Counted from the first letter of the stretch, positions 20,768-32,450 are shown. The stretch is 64,000 nt of DNA from Gambelia wislizenii (GCA_030847615.1 JAUMIR010000001.1:165265001-165329000), one strand, 5' to 3'. Numbers and translations are program-made. Notes: a model not told the origin generated them from the sequence alone.

Positions 20768-22018
20768 CACTTTTTTTCATCTGTACAATTCTAGCCCCCC
20801 CTCTGGGAAGTTACTGTGGCTAGGGGTTACTCCTGCTCATTTAGGGTATTTTGGAGGACAAAATATTTGCTTTTAGACTCCAGGTAAGATGTGTTATTGG
20901 GTATTTTTTTCATAAACAGTTTTAAATATGTTATTAAATATGTTATTGAGGTATTTCTTCTTTAAGTAGAAATAGTACTGTGCTGTATTCCATTGCATTG
21001 TCTGCATTTGTATTTCTATTAACTTTCATCAGCTTCCATTGATCCTTCTTGACCCAAAGGCAACATAGAAATAAAGAACAACATGGCATAAGGAGCAAGC
21101 ACAGTGGGACTTAGATCCAAGTAAATGCACATAGGATTGCAATAAGCAATGTGATGCTCCAGGCATTCTCCAGGAAATGTGGCTGGCAGCCAGGTACATG
21201 TCCTGTGCTATATTCCTTGCTGGCAATTATTTTCAAGTCGAAGCATGCAGTAAGGTCTTGTGCTCATCTGTAGTGCAGGATCCTTGGTTAAATGTTAAAA
21301 CAATAGACACAACCCCTTCCTTGTATATAATTTATAATGAGAAGCAACATTCTGCTCAACCATTCATGACTAATGTAATACTTTACTAACATACAAGAGA
21401 ATATGGTCTCCTCATCAAGTAATGTACCAATTTATTTTAATGACAATGAAAAATTGAACAACTTACTTTTATGAAGTAGTATTCCAAGCTTTGACCTATC
21501 CCTTTTATAAATTAGCTGTGGCATTAGTATTCTTGGTAAATTTTAAAATGCATGCACTCATCTTTCAAGCCCTAAATAAGAGCCCCCAAAGGAAAATAGC
21601 TGTGTTGATCTGTATCAAGAAACCAGTTTGAGTCATTCATAGCAACTGTAAAGTGAATGGGTCTTAATTCCCCACTGAAGATCAAAATGCTCCCAAATCA
21701 ATTACAACTGAGAGAGCTCACAACAAATTGTCATGGAGGAGGGTCATTTCTACCATTAGTACAGTAAGGATTGCAGTTAAATTGGCACAGTAAGGACTGC
21801 AGCTAAATTAAGAGGGAACAGGGAAGCCAGATGGATGGTGGCAAATGATGTCATCCTGCTAATCAAAATGTCCTAGCATTTCAGTGTTGTCCCCCAAGTT
21901 TCTCTTCGTGCGCTGACAGTGACTTTGAGTAGCATTTCTTCAACTTTATCTCACTGTCTTGCTTTTCTCTCTTCTTTGTTTCTTGCTATATTTCTAATTC
22001 TTTCCCTACTTTTTCTTA
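20768..22018. other. AT-rich non-coding DNA
   Basis: I see nothing beyond a short motif (atagctgtgttgatctgtat, near 21597) that resembles part of the Penelope-associated repeat at about 27000. Confidence 0.5.
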
Positions 22019-22530
22019 CAGTTGGCCTTCTACTTTCGCGATTTGGCATTCGTGGATTTGATTACTTGCAGATTTGATTAAGCTCTCCCTGCCTACTGTG
22101 TGCTGGCAGACCCTGAAGGAAAGAACACCCTTCCTCTCTTTGGAAGGGCTTTGTGGTAGGGAAAGCAGGGGGTGATGTGGCTTCTTTCTGGCTCTTCGGG
22201 TATGGAATAATCTCTTGGAGTTTATTCCGTGCCTGGAGAAGATGTAGGAAGGCAAGCCCTCCTTGCTATGTCTTCAGAAGCACTTTCTGTTGGAAGGAAA
22301 AGAAGTCCAGAGGAAAGCAGTTGGATGGGAAAGAAAGGGTTTAAAACCTGGCTTTGAGTTGGAAGGAGAGGAAGTCTAGAGGAAAAGCAGTGGGGTGGGA
22401 AAGAAAGGGTTTAAAACCTTGCTTTCTATTGGAAGGAAAAGAAGTCCAGAGAAAAAGAAGTGGGGTGGGAAAGAAATGGTTTAAAACTTGGCTTTGGGTT
22501 GGAAGGAAAAGAAATCCAGAAGAAGTCTTT
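22019..22530. mobile_element. Tigger-like left end followed by 70-bp tandem repeats
   Basis: The terminus CAGTTGGCCTTCTACTTTCG after TA (22017-22018) matches the GC-cargo Tigger-like ends at 834 and 38154 in its 'ttcgcg' inner part. No right end was found; Penelope-like and DIRS-like sequences follow. Confidence 0.6.
22290..22525 (+). repeat. 70-bp minisatellite (about 3.3 units)
   Basis: Units start with ttggaagga at 22290, 22359, 22429 and 22499 (periods 69, 70, 70). They contain gaaagaaagggtttaaaacc. One inverted unit occurs at about 23192-23265, on the other side of the Penelope-like segment. Confidence 0.9.
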
Positions 22531-22596
22531 CTTTACATTTTCCTTGGTTTTTTCCCCCCCAGGCTGTGAGGTCGTGTTCTGGAAGAGTTTATTCCT

Positions 22597-22632
22597 GCCA
22601 TTTCGCCTGCAATCTGTGGCTGGCCTCTTCAG
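22597..22632 (-). ncRNA. Degenerate hammerhead-like motif (left arm)
   Basis: On the minus strand: CTGAAGA (fits CUGANGA), a stem-loop ggcc...ggc, then GAAA. The cleavage-site context is mutated (tggc). Penelope-like terminal repeats are known to carry minimal type I hammerhead ribozymes. This copy is probably inactive. Confidence 0.45.
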
Positions 22633-23058
22633 AGAATGATTGGGTAGGAGTGTGTGAGTGGGGGTTTATCTACTATGAACCCCTGTTGGAGAGGATATGT
22701 AAATTTGTGTATTTGAATGGCTAGTTTCTGGGTGGAGATATGCAAGGAGGATTAGTGTCTGTGTGGCTAATGGTTCGCTAATGGTCATTGTCTGCTGGAA
22801 ATCACCCTGTCCCTGGGTGGAGTTCATTTGCAAGTGTTGAGTTTTGATGTTAGTGTTTTTCAGGACTGGCAGCCAGATTTTGTTTACTTTAAGGGTTTTT
22901 TTCTTTCCTGTTGAAGTTGTCCAGGTGTTTGTGGATTTCAATAGCTTCTCTGTGCATTCTGACATGATAGTTGTTGGCCTGGTCCAGAATTTCGGTGGAC
23001 ATATCCTCTCCAACAGGGGTTCATAGTAGATACCCCCCCCCACACACACAACCATTCT

Positions 23059-23093
23059 CTGAAGATGCCAGCCACAGATGCAGGCGAAACATC
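23059..23093 (+). ncRNA. Hammerhead-like ribozyme motif (right arm)
   Basis: It contains CTGAAGA (CUGANGA core) at 23059-23065, stem II tgcc/ggc, GAAAC at 23086-23090, and ATC in the position of the cleavage triplet (NUH rule allows AUC). Stem III is minimal, as described for Penelope-associated hammerheads. Activity is inference. Confidence 0.5.
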
Positions 23094-23204
23094 AGAAATA
23101 AACTCTTCCAGAACACGGCCTCACAGCCCGGAAAAAAACCCCAAGGAAAATCTATGAATGCCAGCCGTGAAAGCCTTTGATTTCACAAGTTTTTCTTTCT
23201 TTCC

Positions 23205-23875
23205 TACCCTACTGCTTTTTCCTCTGGACTTCTTTTTCTTCCAACAGAAAGCCAGGTTTTAAATCCTCATTGCCAGATCTGCTGTCTCACAGACAAGTAC
23301 TTCATCCTGATGTCAAAATGTTCAGGCTGATGGTTAGGAGGGTAATTCCCCTTGGTTGGTGGCTGTATTGGGAGTTTCAAAGAAAGCATCTACTAAATGG
23401 TCGTATGAGTACGAGTGGAAATGTTTTTTTGCTCATTTGCATCTTCCAGATCCAAAGTATCTTCCAACAAGGGTGTCCACATTCCCTACTTCTTACTGCA
23501 CCTTCAAGAGCAGGGTCTTGCATTTTTCCTAGTTGAAAGTGTCGACCATCAACTGGTGTCTCAGTCATCTGCTATTTTATTCTCAGACTTGGTAGTGAAG
23601 AGGATCCTCAAGGGCCTAGCACATCTCTACCAGCCAGTTTCATCTCTGATTCCACCATAGTTGCTGTCATTGGTTCTGTCATAATTAATGCACAAGCCTT
23701 CAAGTCTCTTGCCTCTATGTAAATGAGCAATGTCTTACCCCAAAGGTAGTTAGTTGTCTTTGTTGCATTCTGGTTGATTACCTTTGCAGGCACAAAACCC
23801 CATTTGTGTGAAGGCACAGATGACTACTCAAAGAACCACATTTATAAGTAAGTAACCTGTTCATCCATTACCACA
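23205..23875 (+). pseudogene. DIRS-like element remnant: tyrosine recombinase N-terminal region
   Basis: Scattered in-frame pieces match the order found in vertebrate DIRS-like retrotransposons. First comes LPDLLSH...VLHPDVKMFRLMV (end of the RT/RH region, about 23265-23330). Then an STKWSYEYEWK-type segment near 23390. Then QEQGLAF (about 23507) and VVKRILKGLAHLYQPVSSLIPP (about 23590-23658), the SAM-like core-binding part of the YR. A decayed LSLVLS...KP stretch follows. The catalytic R-H-R-Y part is not recognisable. A DIRS-terminal-like ggtaagtaacctg relative (aagtaagtaacctgttc) is at about 23847. Frameshifts and stops are many. Confidence 0.55.
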
Positions 23876-25289
23876 CTGATCTATGGACAAAAATCTCAAA
23901 AATGGGGAAATAATTTTCTTCACATCACATACTAAAGCCTATAGCAATATTGGCCCACATTCTACATTGCCTACTTAGTTATGTATATGTAACTAAGTAA
24001 TGTCTCCTGGCCTGACCCCCCAAACATACTTGGGGATGAACGAGGTTATGACAAGGGACTGCAACAGGGATCCTGCTTCTGATTGTTGCAGCCTTGCACA
24101 CTGGCAGGACAGGTGTGGAAATGTCACCCTCCTGTGCCCAGATCACCAGCTGAATGGGCTTCCATCTCTTGGTGTGGCTGATGCCCAGCAAAGTAGGTTT
24201 GGGAGCATTTACAATTGTGGCAGTAGTGCCACGATCATGACTATGTACTGTTAGTGAATACAAAGTGGTTATGGATCCATAACTCTAGGTTACAAATCTG
24301 TAACTGCAATACAGAATTCCCGTCATTGTCTTTACTGTGTCACTGGCTTGATGTGTGACACTATTTATTGAATATTGATGCCACAAGAGGCTTGGTTTTA
24401 TCAAATGCTTATAACTTGTTGTTGATGTTTTGAAATGTTTAAAATATCCCATTAGCTACAAGATTTTATCTACCTCTGGTTCATATTTAGTAGCTGATTA
24501 ATAAGTTGTATGACATATGTATACTTCATATTCACATTTCAAATGTAAGAACCCAAAATTTAGAGAGTATTTTAAAACAGACTAACACACAGTTAATGTT
24601 GACTTCTAGCCAATTGGATTTGTAACAGAAGTAAAAGTAGAGCCATAAATGTTAAAAATACAAAAAATGGGAAGAGATGTAATAAATGGAAAATAAATAA
24701 CCCTCAGTGAATTCCTTTGAGTTCTTAGTAGAAAATCTTATAAACATTTGCAATCTAATCCCATGGCTACATGTAAGTAAATCCATCAGGGACATCTAGT
24801 GATACTTGATTTCATTTAATCAGGTTTAGGATCTCAGTTGTATTAAATAAAGGTATAATTCAGATCAACCCATTCTCAAAAGCAACACAGGCACCTGAGC
24901 TTCAGCAAACTCCAGGCATACTTGATATGTAGGATATCTGCTGTATACAAATATCTCTTTGAACTCTACCATAATCTACTCTGTTACCTCTGTCACTGTG
25001 GACCACCTATGTAGGAATGGATGGATTTGCCCACATTAATTCTAACTTCTAAAAAATCTCCAGTTTTTCAATACAGAAAAATATTCAACCCCCCTCCCCT
25101 CCAACCCAACTGCCACCGCCCTGCCCTTGGAGGGAGAGAAGAAGAGGCACGCAGAATTCCATCATGCCTAGGCCCAGAAGCAGAGGAAAGGCCCTCCCTC
25201 CATCCCAAGTGCCACCACCCTGCCCTTGGAGGGAGAGAAGAATCAGCAGTATCTGCCGGATTTAATCCCTAACCCCTCTGCCATTTGCT
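23876..25289. other. Non-coding DNA, no firm feature
   Basis: A 94-residue minus frame and an 84-residue plus frame overlap at 23979-24263, in a slightly GC-richer patch with no known motif. Two direct copies of 'ccctgcccttggagggagag' lie at about 25120 and 25220, a duplication of about 100 bp. Confidence 0.5.
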
Positions 25290-25434
25290 TTTCTTTATGT
25301 GTCATGTCTTATTGTAAGCCTGAGGGCAGGGAACTGTTAAATTAACAATTTGTAAGACACTCCGAGAGCCTTTGTGGCTGAACAGTGGGGTATAAATAAT
25401 CTAAATAAATAAAATAAAAATAAATAAATACAGA
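25290..25434 (+). mobile_element. SINE/L2-type 3' tail
   Basis: The sequence attgtaagcctgagggcagg, then 'gtaagacactccgagagcct' and ggggtataaataa with (AAATA)n, is the 3' end shared by L2-type elements and their SINEs. The head is absent. Confidence 0.65.
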
Positions 25435-26994
25435 GAACACCCTACTTCTCTCCCTCCCCTGCCCCAAAACCCTCCAGGAATGTGGGTTGGGATTGTTGTG
25501 TGTTGGGGTGGCAGCGGTATCTGCTAGCTGTCTCTCACAGTTCAACAGCTTTGTCATGTGGCTGAACTCAACATGTATCTCAATTTGATCAAATGCATAT
25601 CTCCCACAATGCAGCAGGACAATCATTCTCTTCCCATACTTTGACTATTTTTGTTTTACTTGATTTGGAATGAAGCTATGTATAGGAATGCCCTTTGTTG
25701 TTCTGGATATTGATTTTAGTGTCCATTGTAATATTTTTTTCCTTGCTTCCATTTTGGCAATGTGTGTGTGTAAATTCAACTGTCAGTCTCAACTAGAGTA
25801 GACCAGTTAAATCAGTGAGTCTTCACTTAAGTAAATCACATTGATTTAAAGTATCTACACTTGATACTAATATCTGGATTTAGGTCTCAATGATCTGAGC
25901 CACTTATGATCCCAGCTGACTGATCATGGAACCCTGTTGTTCTATTCTACTTCTATACAGAATAAAACACCAGAATTCTATGACCAAGTAATTAGGACAA
26001 AGTCTGACAGTTATTGTATCTTACGAAGACAAAGCTGCTGTGACTTTAAGGAAATTATACTGAGTTAGTATTGTGAAATGCCACAAAACTATTATTGAAT
26101 CACAGTCTTCCCTTATAGAAGTCTAAGGGAAGTGTTTTGAAAGCCTTAGCATGAATTTTTGGAATAAAAAGTATATTTTTGCCACCATAAAAGATCAATG
26201 ATAGCAAGCCAGAGAGGCAGACAAATCAAACTTGATTGACTGATCAAACTTGTATGTTTGTGTATTGTACGCATTTTTCACTGAAATGTTTGTAATGTAG
26301 TATTTGGTGAACTGGGTGCCAAATATGGAAACACCACTTTATGTGCTAAAATTGGCCTGGCTTGACAACATACCCTGGAAAAGGAACCTACAGCAGAAGG
26401 AGGGGCTTACAGATAATCAGGCAGAACCAGGAACATCTCTGGGACAGCAGAATCAAATCAAGCTAGGGAAATGCCTGGATGTTGAAGAGAATATTGCAGG
26501 AGATCCTGAGGACAGTGTTCCCTCATGGGGAGAGCTGTCATCTCAAGAAGGGACAAATTGCACCCAACTAATCCTTTAAAAAGGCAGGCTGAACCACCCA
26601 GCTCCTCTCCCAAAGGGTCCTAGCTGTAGCCCTTAGAAGGCCCAAGGTTATCTTTGTAGCCTCACAGTCTTGAAGGTCTTAGAGACAGGAGAAGTTGTGA
26701 GAGATTCAGAGGTCAACCGAAGAGTTATGCCCTCAAACTTGGGAAACATGTGAGGGGATGCTGAGGGGTCTCTCTGAAATATAGAACTACTGGCTTGTCA
26801 GACTCTGAGTTCTTCAGATGCTGTGGAGCTACCAAACATGGGGATATGACAAAATATTCTAGTGACAATGTTTATTTTGCATTTGTCACCCACCCCCCCA
26901 AAGATATGATATGATTACCTATTAGGCAGGATAAACCCCTGCATCTACAACATGTATACACCAACTCCACTCCCAAGGTGGTAGAATTAAAAAA
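25435..26994. other. Non-coding DNA, no firm feature
   Basis: A 91-residue frame at 26304-26579 has no recognisable domain. Its surroundings (26580-26800) are mildly GC-rich. It could be part of an unnamed retroelement, but I see no LTR or partner. Confidence 0.45.
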
Positions 26995-27110
26995 CATAGC
27001 TGTGTTAGTCTGAATCAGTATGTGAAGGGATCTTGCAGTACCTTTGAGACTGAGAGAAAGAAGTTGGTAGCATAAACTTCTGTAGATTTAAGTCTACTTC
27101 ATCAGATAGA
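26995..27110 (-). mobile_element. Penelope-associated terminal repeat, left arm
   Basis: On the minus strand: CTGATGA (27099-27105), a hairpin gtagacttaaatctac (27082-27097), then GAAG in place of GAAA. The typical 'gctaccaacttctttc' and 'gcaagatccctt' flank follows. It is inverted relative to 27377-27429 plus 27656-27695. Confidence 0.65.
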
Positions 27111-27376
27111 TGGAGTGAAGTGTCTAGGAACAGACCTTTATAGCTATGAATGAGCAGGACATATGTGTAAATAGCAATAGAAATACAAAACTTGTGGGTA
27201 TAGTGATGAGATGACAAGTTCAGTTTTAACAATGGTTGTTGGAGGACAAAGGCATGAGGAAAGATATTGCCTTAAGGGAAGGAGATGTGATAAACTGAAC
27301 AAGACAGCTCTCAAGAAGCTGGGTGTTAAGCAGTGTTATATGTGTCGTATGCCAGGAAACCATTGTCTCTATTCAA

Positions 27377-27695
27377 CCCACAGTGGGCTAAGACTTAAGT
27401 CTATGAAAGCTAATGCTACCAATTTCTTTCAGGCTGCTACCACACTGCAGAAATAATGCAGCTTGATACCGCTTTAACTATCATAGCTCCATCCTATGGA
27501 ATCCTAGGATTTGTAGTGTGTTGTGGCACCAGAGCTTTCTGACAGAGAAGGCTAAGTATCTCACAAAACTACAAATTCCAGAATTCCATAGCATTGAACC
27601 ATGACAGTTAAAACAGTGTCAAACTGCATTATTTCTGCAATGTGGCAGTAGCCTGTCAGTCTCAACGGTGCCGCAAGATCCCTTTGCATTCCTTC
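27377..27695 (+). mobile_element. Penelope-associated terminal repeat, right arm, split by a MITE
   Basis: The segment agacttaagtctatgaaagc at about 27390-27410 is followed by 'taatgctaccaatttctttc'. Across the fold-back MITE (27430-27655) it continues with cagtctcaacggtgccgcaa and gatccctttgcattcc. The CTGATGA box is lost in this arm but GAAA (27405-27408) is kept. Confidence 0.6.
27430..27655. mobile_element. Complete palindromic fold-back MITE
   Basis: The left end CAGGCTGCTACCACACTGCA and the right end tgcaatgtggcagtagcctg are inverted, and the inverted similarity continues inward (aaataatgcagcttgatacc; tgtcaaactgcattattt). The body contains 'cctatggaatcctaggattt'. Related partial copies lie at 12690-12836, 45305-45465 and 62925-63075. 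It is inserted in the Penelope-type arm. The family is hAT-like in look, but the target duplication is unclear. Confidence 0.8.
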
Positions 27696-29739
27696 CCAAG
27701 GGTCGCAGGAGAAAATGGTGTTTCTATCAACCAGGAGCCCTTTTCTTCACTTCCAACTGCGCATCTGCCTCAGGCTGGAGATAAAGAGGTCTGGGGAACT
27801 TCTGGGAACTCTTTCCTCCAGGTATGTGGAATGACTGTGAAGAAAGCAATAGCAGTACATTTAAATAAAGAACTCCTCATCTGCCAGAATCCTGCTGATA
27901 CATATGGTCTGAGGAAAGATTTTTTTACTCCTGCCATTTTGGGTATGAATTCCCTTCTTGGAGATTAGCAGGATGATTCCTTTTAATATTTTCTCTCAGT
28001 TCCTTGGGGGTCTGTGCAAAATATGAGTTCTCTTTCTTTCCTCTCTGCCATAATTTCAGAGTATACCCAATCTGTTGGCACTTCTGTTCTGTGACTGGTG
28101 CCATCTGCCACAATCCTTAACTGCTCTCTCTGCAATCCTTTCTTAAGGTTTTAGGGCTTTGCAGAAAACATAATTCACTGAAGTTAACTGACTGGTACTG
28201 TCCCATGAAAATTATCTATATACAAGACATTTAACTCATCCACACTCAATACATACTTGACATTTAAAACTGTTCTTGTGAGTCTGACTTATAGCATTTT
28301 AGCTTGCTCAACTCAAAATTATTTCTGTGCATGTATATATACAATATACTAGCTGATCTGTTTTTGGATCTCCTGTATTGATTTATTGATTTACTGCATT
28401 GTGTGTGCCCTTCAAAATTATTTGCAACTTCCAATGAAGGGATTTAAGGTAAAATATGAGTTTGTAGTATTTCAAATTACATGCAGGGTTTTGAAAATTA
28501 TGATTCCCAATTGTGCTATTGATGTTGCTTTTGTTCCTATGTATTTGAATGTGAAGGAGTTTTGGGTTCTTTGCAGGGAGAAAGGTGAGAAATAAAATGA
28601 ATGAATGGATAGATAGATAGATAGATAGCTGATCAGTAAAGTTACATGCCAAATATTTTTAATTATTTGAGTTTGTCACAAGTTGATCCTACCCACACAC
28701 ACACATGTATATACTTCTGCAATTCTCCAAGGCATTGTCTTGGATTTTGAAAGATAAAAATATGAAAAAGTTTATTTAGGAACATTTTGAAATATTTATA
28801 GTTTGAACTCCAAATAAAACCAAGCTTACAAACAATTCTGAACTGATAGCAGTAAGGAAAACAGTGAGTAAGAAAGACAACCTACTATGAATACATGATC
28901 CTGCTGGTGATATCAGGAAAGAAAATCATTAATAACGTATTGGCTCCTAACTTTAAAAAGTGCTGTAAATGGAAAGATTCCAATTCCCTCCTTCACCAAA
29001 ACCTCAAAAGTCTCTCTAGTATTTGGGAGTTCAAACTGAGGAATACAAAATGGGAGATGGAGGGGTTATTGTATAAGGGGAGAATTATTCAAAATTGTTA
29101 ATGGAGTAAAATCATCATTTTCTATATTTGCTGGAAGGGCACAATTTCTGAAAAGTTTTCATGATTTAGTCATTTGGTAGAGGAAAGGAAGTCACCTGTA
29201 GCATGCCTTCAGTATTTGGAAGTCATACATACTGGCTGGAAGGGCAGGGCATTCAAAGGGCCCATTTTCTGAAGAATTACCAGATCTCTGATTAGATTTT
29301 AATTACTCTACTGGGAACAAAGGCAGGACAGCTGGAAATCTGAAGGTCCTGCTTATCAAATTGCTCTTGAATGGAGGACTCTAAATGTTTCAGGCACTAA
29401 TTTAATCGGCTGTAAATATATATTGCGTTACATTGATTGTTTTAGAGGAAGGTAGCATATACTGTAAACTATATGAATGAATAAATACATTCTATTTATT
29501 GTTCCTGTCATGTGACAAAGTACAGCTGATGTTACCAGACTGGTGGAGAAATAAAAGACATGCAACACTGACGTTCATACTGCTATGATAACATCAGAGG
29601 TGCCTTTAGTGCAGATTAGCCCCTTAAAAATCAATGGGCTTAATGACTGTTGTGTCTGTGTTCTCAGCAAGTATTTCACACAGTGCAATCTCAAGTATGT
29701 CTACTCAAATAAGTGCAGTTATTTTCACTGGGGCTTATT
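27696..29739. other. AT-rich non-coding DNA
   Basis: A (GATA)n run lies at about 28606-28629. No frame carries a recognisable domain. Confidence 0.55.
28606..28629 (+). repeat. (GATA)n microsatellite
   Basis: Six gata units. Confidence 0.9.
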
Positions 29740-30140
29740 CATTATTATTATTATTATTATTATTATTTTCATTTTCATTTCTATCCCACCTTTCTCCCAC
29801 CAATGAGACTCAAGGTGGCTAACACCATCATTATAAAAACAATACTGTACATGCTAAAAACAGTACAAAGTTGAAATCACATTATACATGTAAATGTGAT
29901 TTACATTTTACAAGTTAACAAGATAAACAGTTTACAAGTTAAAAACTTTACTGTAAAAAATAAAATACCTTTTAAAAGACCCTCTAAAATTTTTAAAACC
30001 ACACCACACAGCCTCACTAGCCCAGCCCTTGCTGGTTCATAAAAACCTGGAGGCATAAAAACATCTCAACCTGCCACCAGAAGGAGAGCAAACACCAGGT
30101 ACAGGACTGATGTCTGAAAGAGCTCACAGTCTGGATGGTG
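29740..30140 (-). mobile_element. L2-type tail/SINE with (ATT)n
   Basis: An (ATT)n run at about 29740-29767 is followed by tttctatcccacctttctcc and 'caatgagactcaaggtggct', which on the minus strand is an L2-like 3' end. The following 300 bp, up to 'cctgccaccagaaggagagc', are the body of the same repeat in decayed form. Confidence 0.6.
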
Positions 30141-30430
30141 TATATTATACCCAGGAAACCATAGTTTTAAAACCTGCTTTTTGGCAAAATGTATTCTGTT
30201 CCAAGAATATATTCTATTTCTATATCCATTTCTTCACTGTTCAGTAATCTGTTCCATAAACTCTGTGCTCCTGTCCATCCCACTCTCCTGAACTTTTCTA
30301 GCCCCCTTTCTTACTTCTTGTATATATGACCCCTTATTCTCTTGTTTAAATATAAATAAATGGAACATCATGGTAATAATTTACATAACTCATCATCAAA
30401 GATGAGTTTTATCAGCTGTTTTGCCCTGTG

Positions 30431-30472
<42 letters not shown>

Positions 30473-31229
30473 AAACTGGGAAAGGACTGTAATTTACTTG
30501 AAATGAAACAGCAACATTTTGTTGCTGTTGTGATAGCTGGAGGTTAACAGTATACGGTGTGTCTGTGTATTTAAGGCTGGGCTAGAATTTATTTTGCTGT
30601 CTGCCTGTGGTATATCAGCATGAAGAACATTGTTCTATTATCTATGTGCAGAGTAAAGATTAAAGGCTAATGTAATGGTACAAGGAAAAGTCAGATGTTT
30701 TCCTTCTGTCTAAACTCACTGTTTTCAAATTACCTGAAGAAGGATATTTTGGGATATTTGAACATCTTTAAATACTTGTTGCAATACTCAGTTTACACTA
30801 CACTGCCAGAGAATAATGTGAAAAGGCTGAGAAGTAATATCAGCCCTTCCAAAACTGTTAGTGCAGAAACCTGAACAGATTTTAGTGCTCTTGACACCAC
30901 CACTTAAAAGTGTGAAGCTGATATAATAACAGGGCACAGATAGGGAAGCTGAAACACTGATGCCCCAATCCTGCAAGACAGATCCTTAAGCAAAAGCAGG
31001 CATTCCCTGTGTGAATTTCCTTATTAGATGAGCAGCCATATGGATGATCTGGTTGCACATCTGGATATTCTGTAAATAACATCTGGGTCCAACTGCTCAA
31101 TAGATCTTGGATGCTGATCAGCATCCTAATTTAGCTTACAAACCAGGTGTAAACAAACATACATCCCCATCACTTTTTCTAGTCATGTGGAACCTAACAG
31201 TTGTACATAGCGTTTCCCATATAAGACCC
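30141..31229. other. Non-coding DNA with an (AT)n run
   Basis: The (AT)n run is at about 30434-30470. Nothing else was recognised. Confidence 0.55.
30434..30470 (+). repeat. (AT)n microsatellite
   Basis: About 18 at units. Confidence 0.95.
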
Positions 31230-32450
31230 AAAAAGTGGGATTTAATGAACAGAAGAGATAACTCAGGCTGGTTTGGGAGTGGTGTTGGAAGGCCCATCAG
31301 CTTGTTGTGCTGAGGGATTCAAGAGCAATGCTGTCCTGTTGAGAGTGACTCAGGATTTCATGCCAGTCATGGCAACAATTAGTCTGTCCCACATACTGGA
31401 TGGGATTATGGTGTTCTTAGGGATGGAGAAATTTCTATAGTTCTGTTGTCATAGACAGATCACTACCAGGTATAATTTGAGCTCAATGTATTTGGAGCCC
31501 CTGCAGTGGTTCAAGGCCAATTAAGATGGCCCATCCCAGGAGACTGATGGATCCAGATGGTTTTCTGAGGGCTCTTGTGTATTTTACTATTATATCAGCA
31601 GGCCATTCTGTCAAAGCCCTGATCGATATACAAGGAATAGGGAAATGATCAGGGATGTGGATATGATCACTTCTGAAATGCCATCTCTTGCCGAATGAAG
31701 CCAAACCACGCCTCTGGTTTTCTATGGAGCTGGCAGCAATGAAACAAGCAAGATGGTGACAAGAGTGACATTTGTGGAAAACTTGGAACACATTTGGCCA
31801 AACACTGTTTGAAGGCCTACACTAGGCAGTGTGGGCAGCAAAACAATCTTCCTTCTCCATCAGCATTACATCTGTAAAGAACTGTCCAGTGAAGATGTTT
31901 CAAATGGTTAGAGACCTTTTATAACCTAGTCCACAACAAGAAAATTCAGCTCACTCAACAGCCTATGAACATTTTCCCCAGATCAAATTGCAGATTAAAT
32001 CACCACGATCTAGTTTGATTTGGATTGCATGGTTGATAAAGGCCCAGAGGGTGTAATTTTGGCCCTTGCTTTTCCAGTGATAATGGATATTTTTCAAATT
32101 GTAGAGTCCAAGGATATGGACAGTCTCCTTGGTGAGGTGAAAGCCACAATCTGTGTGCTTGATTCTTCTCCTTCCTGGCTCATTGAAAGGCTAGACAGGG
32201 TCTGGAAAAATAGGCAAGGAGTAATCAGTGCTTCTTCATAGCAAGGCAGGGTTCCAGTGTACTCGAGGGAGGCAGCTGTGAGATCTCTGCCAGAAAAGCC
32301 ATCCTTGAAGCACACCTTAATGGATTCTCACTAGCCAGTTTGAATATCCAATTTCCTTACAAGGAGTGTATGGTGGCATCTCAGTTCCAGGGGTTACTGA
32401 TAGACCAGAAGAGATCCGTTCCCTCTCTGAACTGCCTGAACAAGGCACCC
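31230..32450 (+). pseudogene. Ancient, heavily decayed L2-clade LINE
   Basis: The clearest piece is 32080-32190, where the frame reads DMDSLLGEVKATICVLDSSPSWL, parallel to the linker of the younger L2 copies (DDVDKLLGRV...LDPCPSWL). A GRVPVYSREAAVRSL-like stretch follows near 32240-32290. Upstream, 31300-31420 resembles the endonuclease end (LLRDFKSNAVLL...ILDGI) in the same order. Stops and frameshifts are everywhere, so this is an older insertion than the copies at 6.4 and 54.9 kb. Confidence 0.65.

Larger units (their letters stand above)
22535..23152 (-). mobile_element. Penelope-like element 3' end between inverted terminal arms
   Basis: Arms 22535-22700 and 22999-23152 are inverted copies (gttctggaagagtttatt; ctatgaacccctgttggaga). 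Penelope-like elements often carry such terminal repeats, direct or inverted. Between the arms the minus strand encodes a stretch like the C-terminal end of the GIY-YIG endonuclease region: HREAIEIHKHLDNFNRK, then VNKIWLPVLKN, after a frameshift in a K-rich run. The RT is absent. Both arms contain a hammerhead-like motif. Confidence 0.75.

Noticed and set aside
20090..20770. 226-residue minus-strand gene
   Set aside because: GC-rich DNA open on both strands, includes the Tigger-like terminus in its first codons, no recognisable domain.
23979..24263. DIRS recombinase C-terminus
   Set aside because: I looked for the catalytic R-H-R-Y pattern after the DIRS-like piece and could not find it in any frame here.
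26304..26579. Small host gene (91 residues)
   Set aside because: No known domain, no splice or promoter support, single modest frame.
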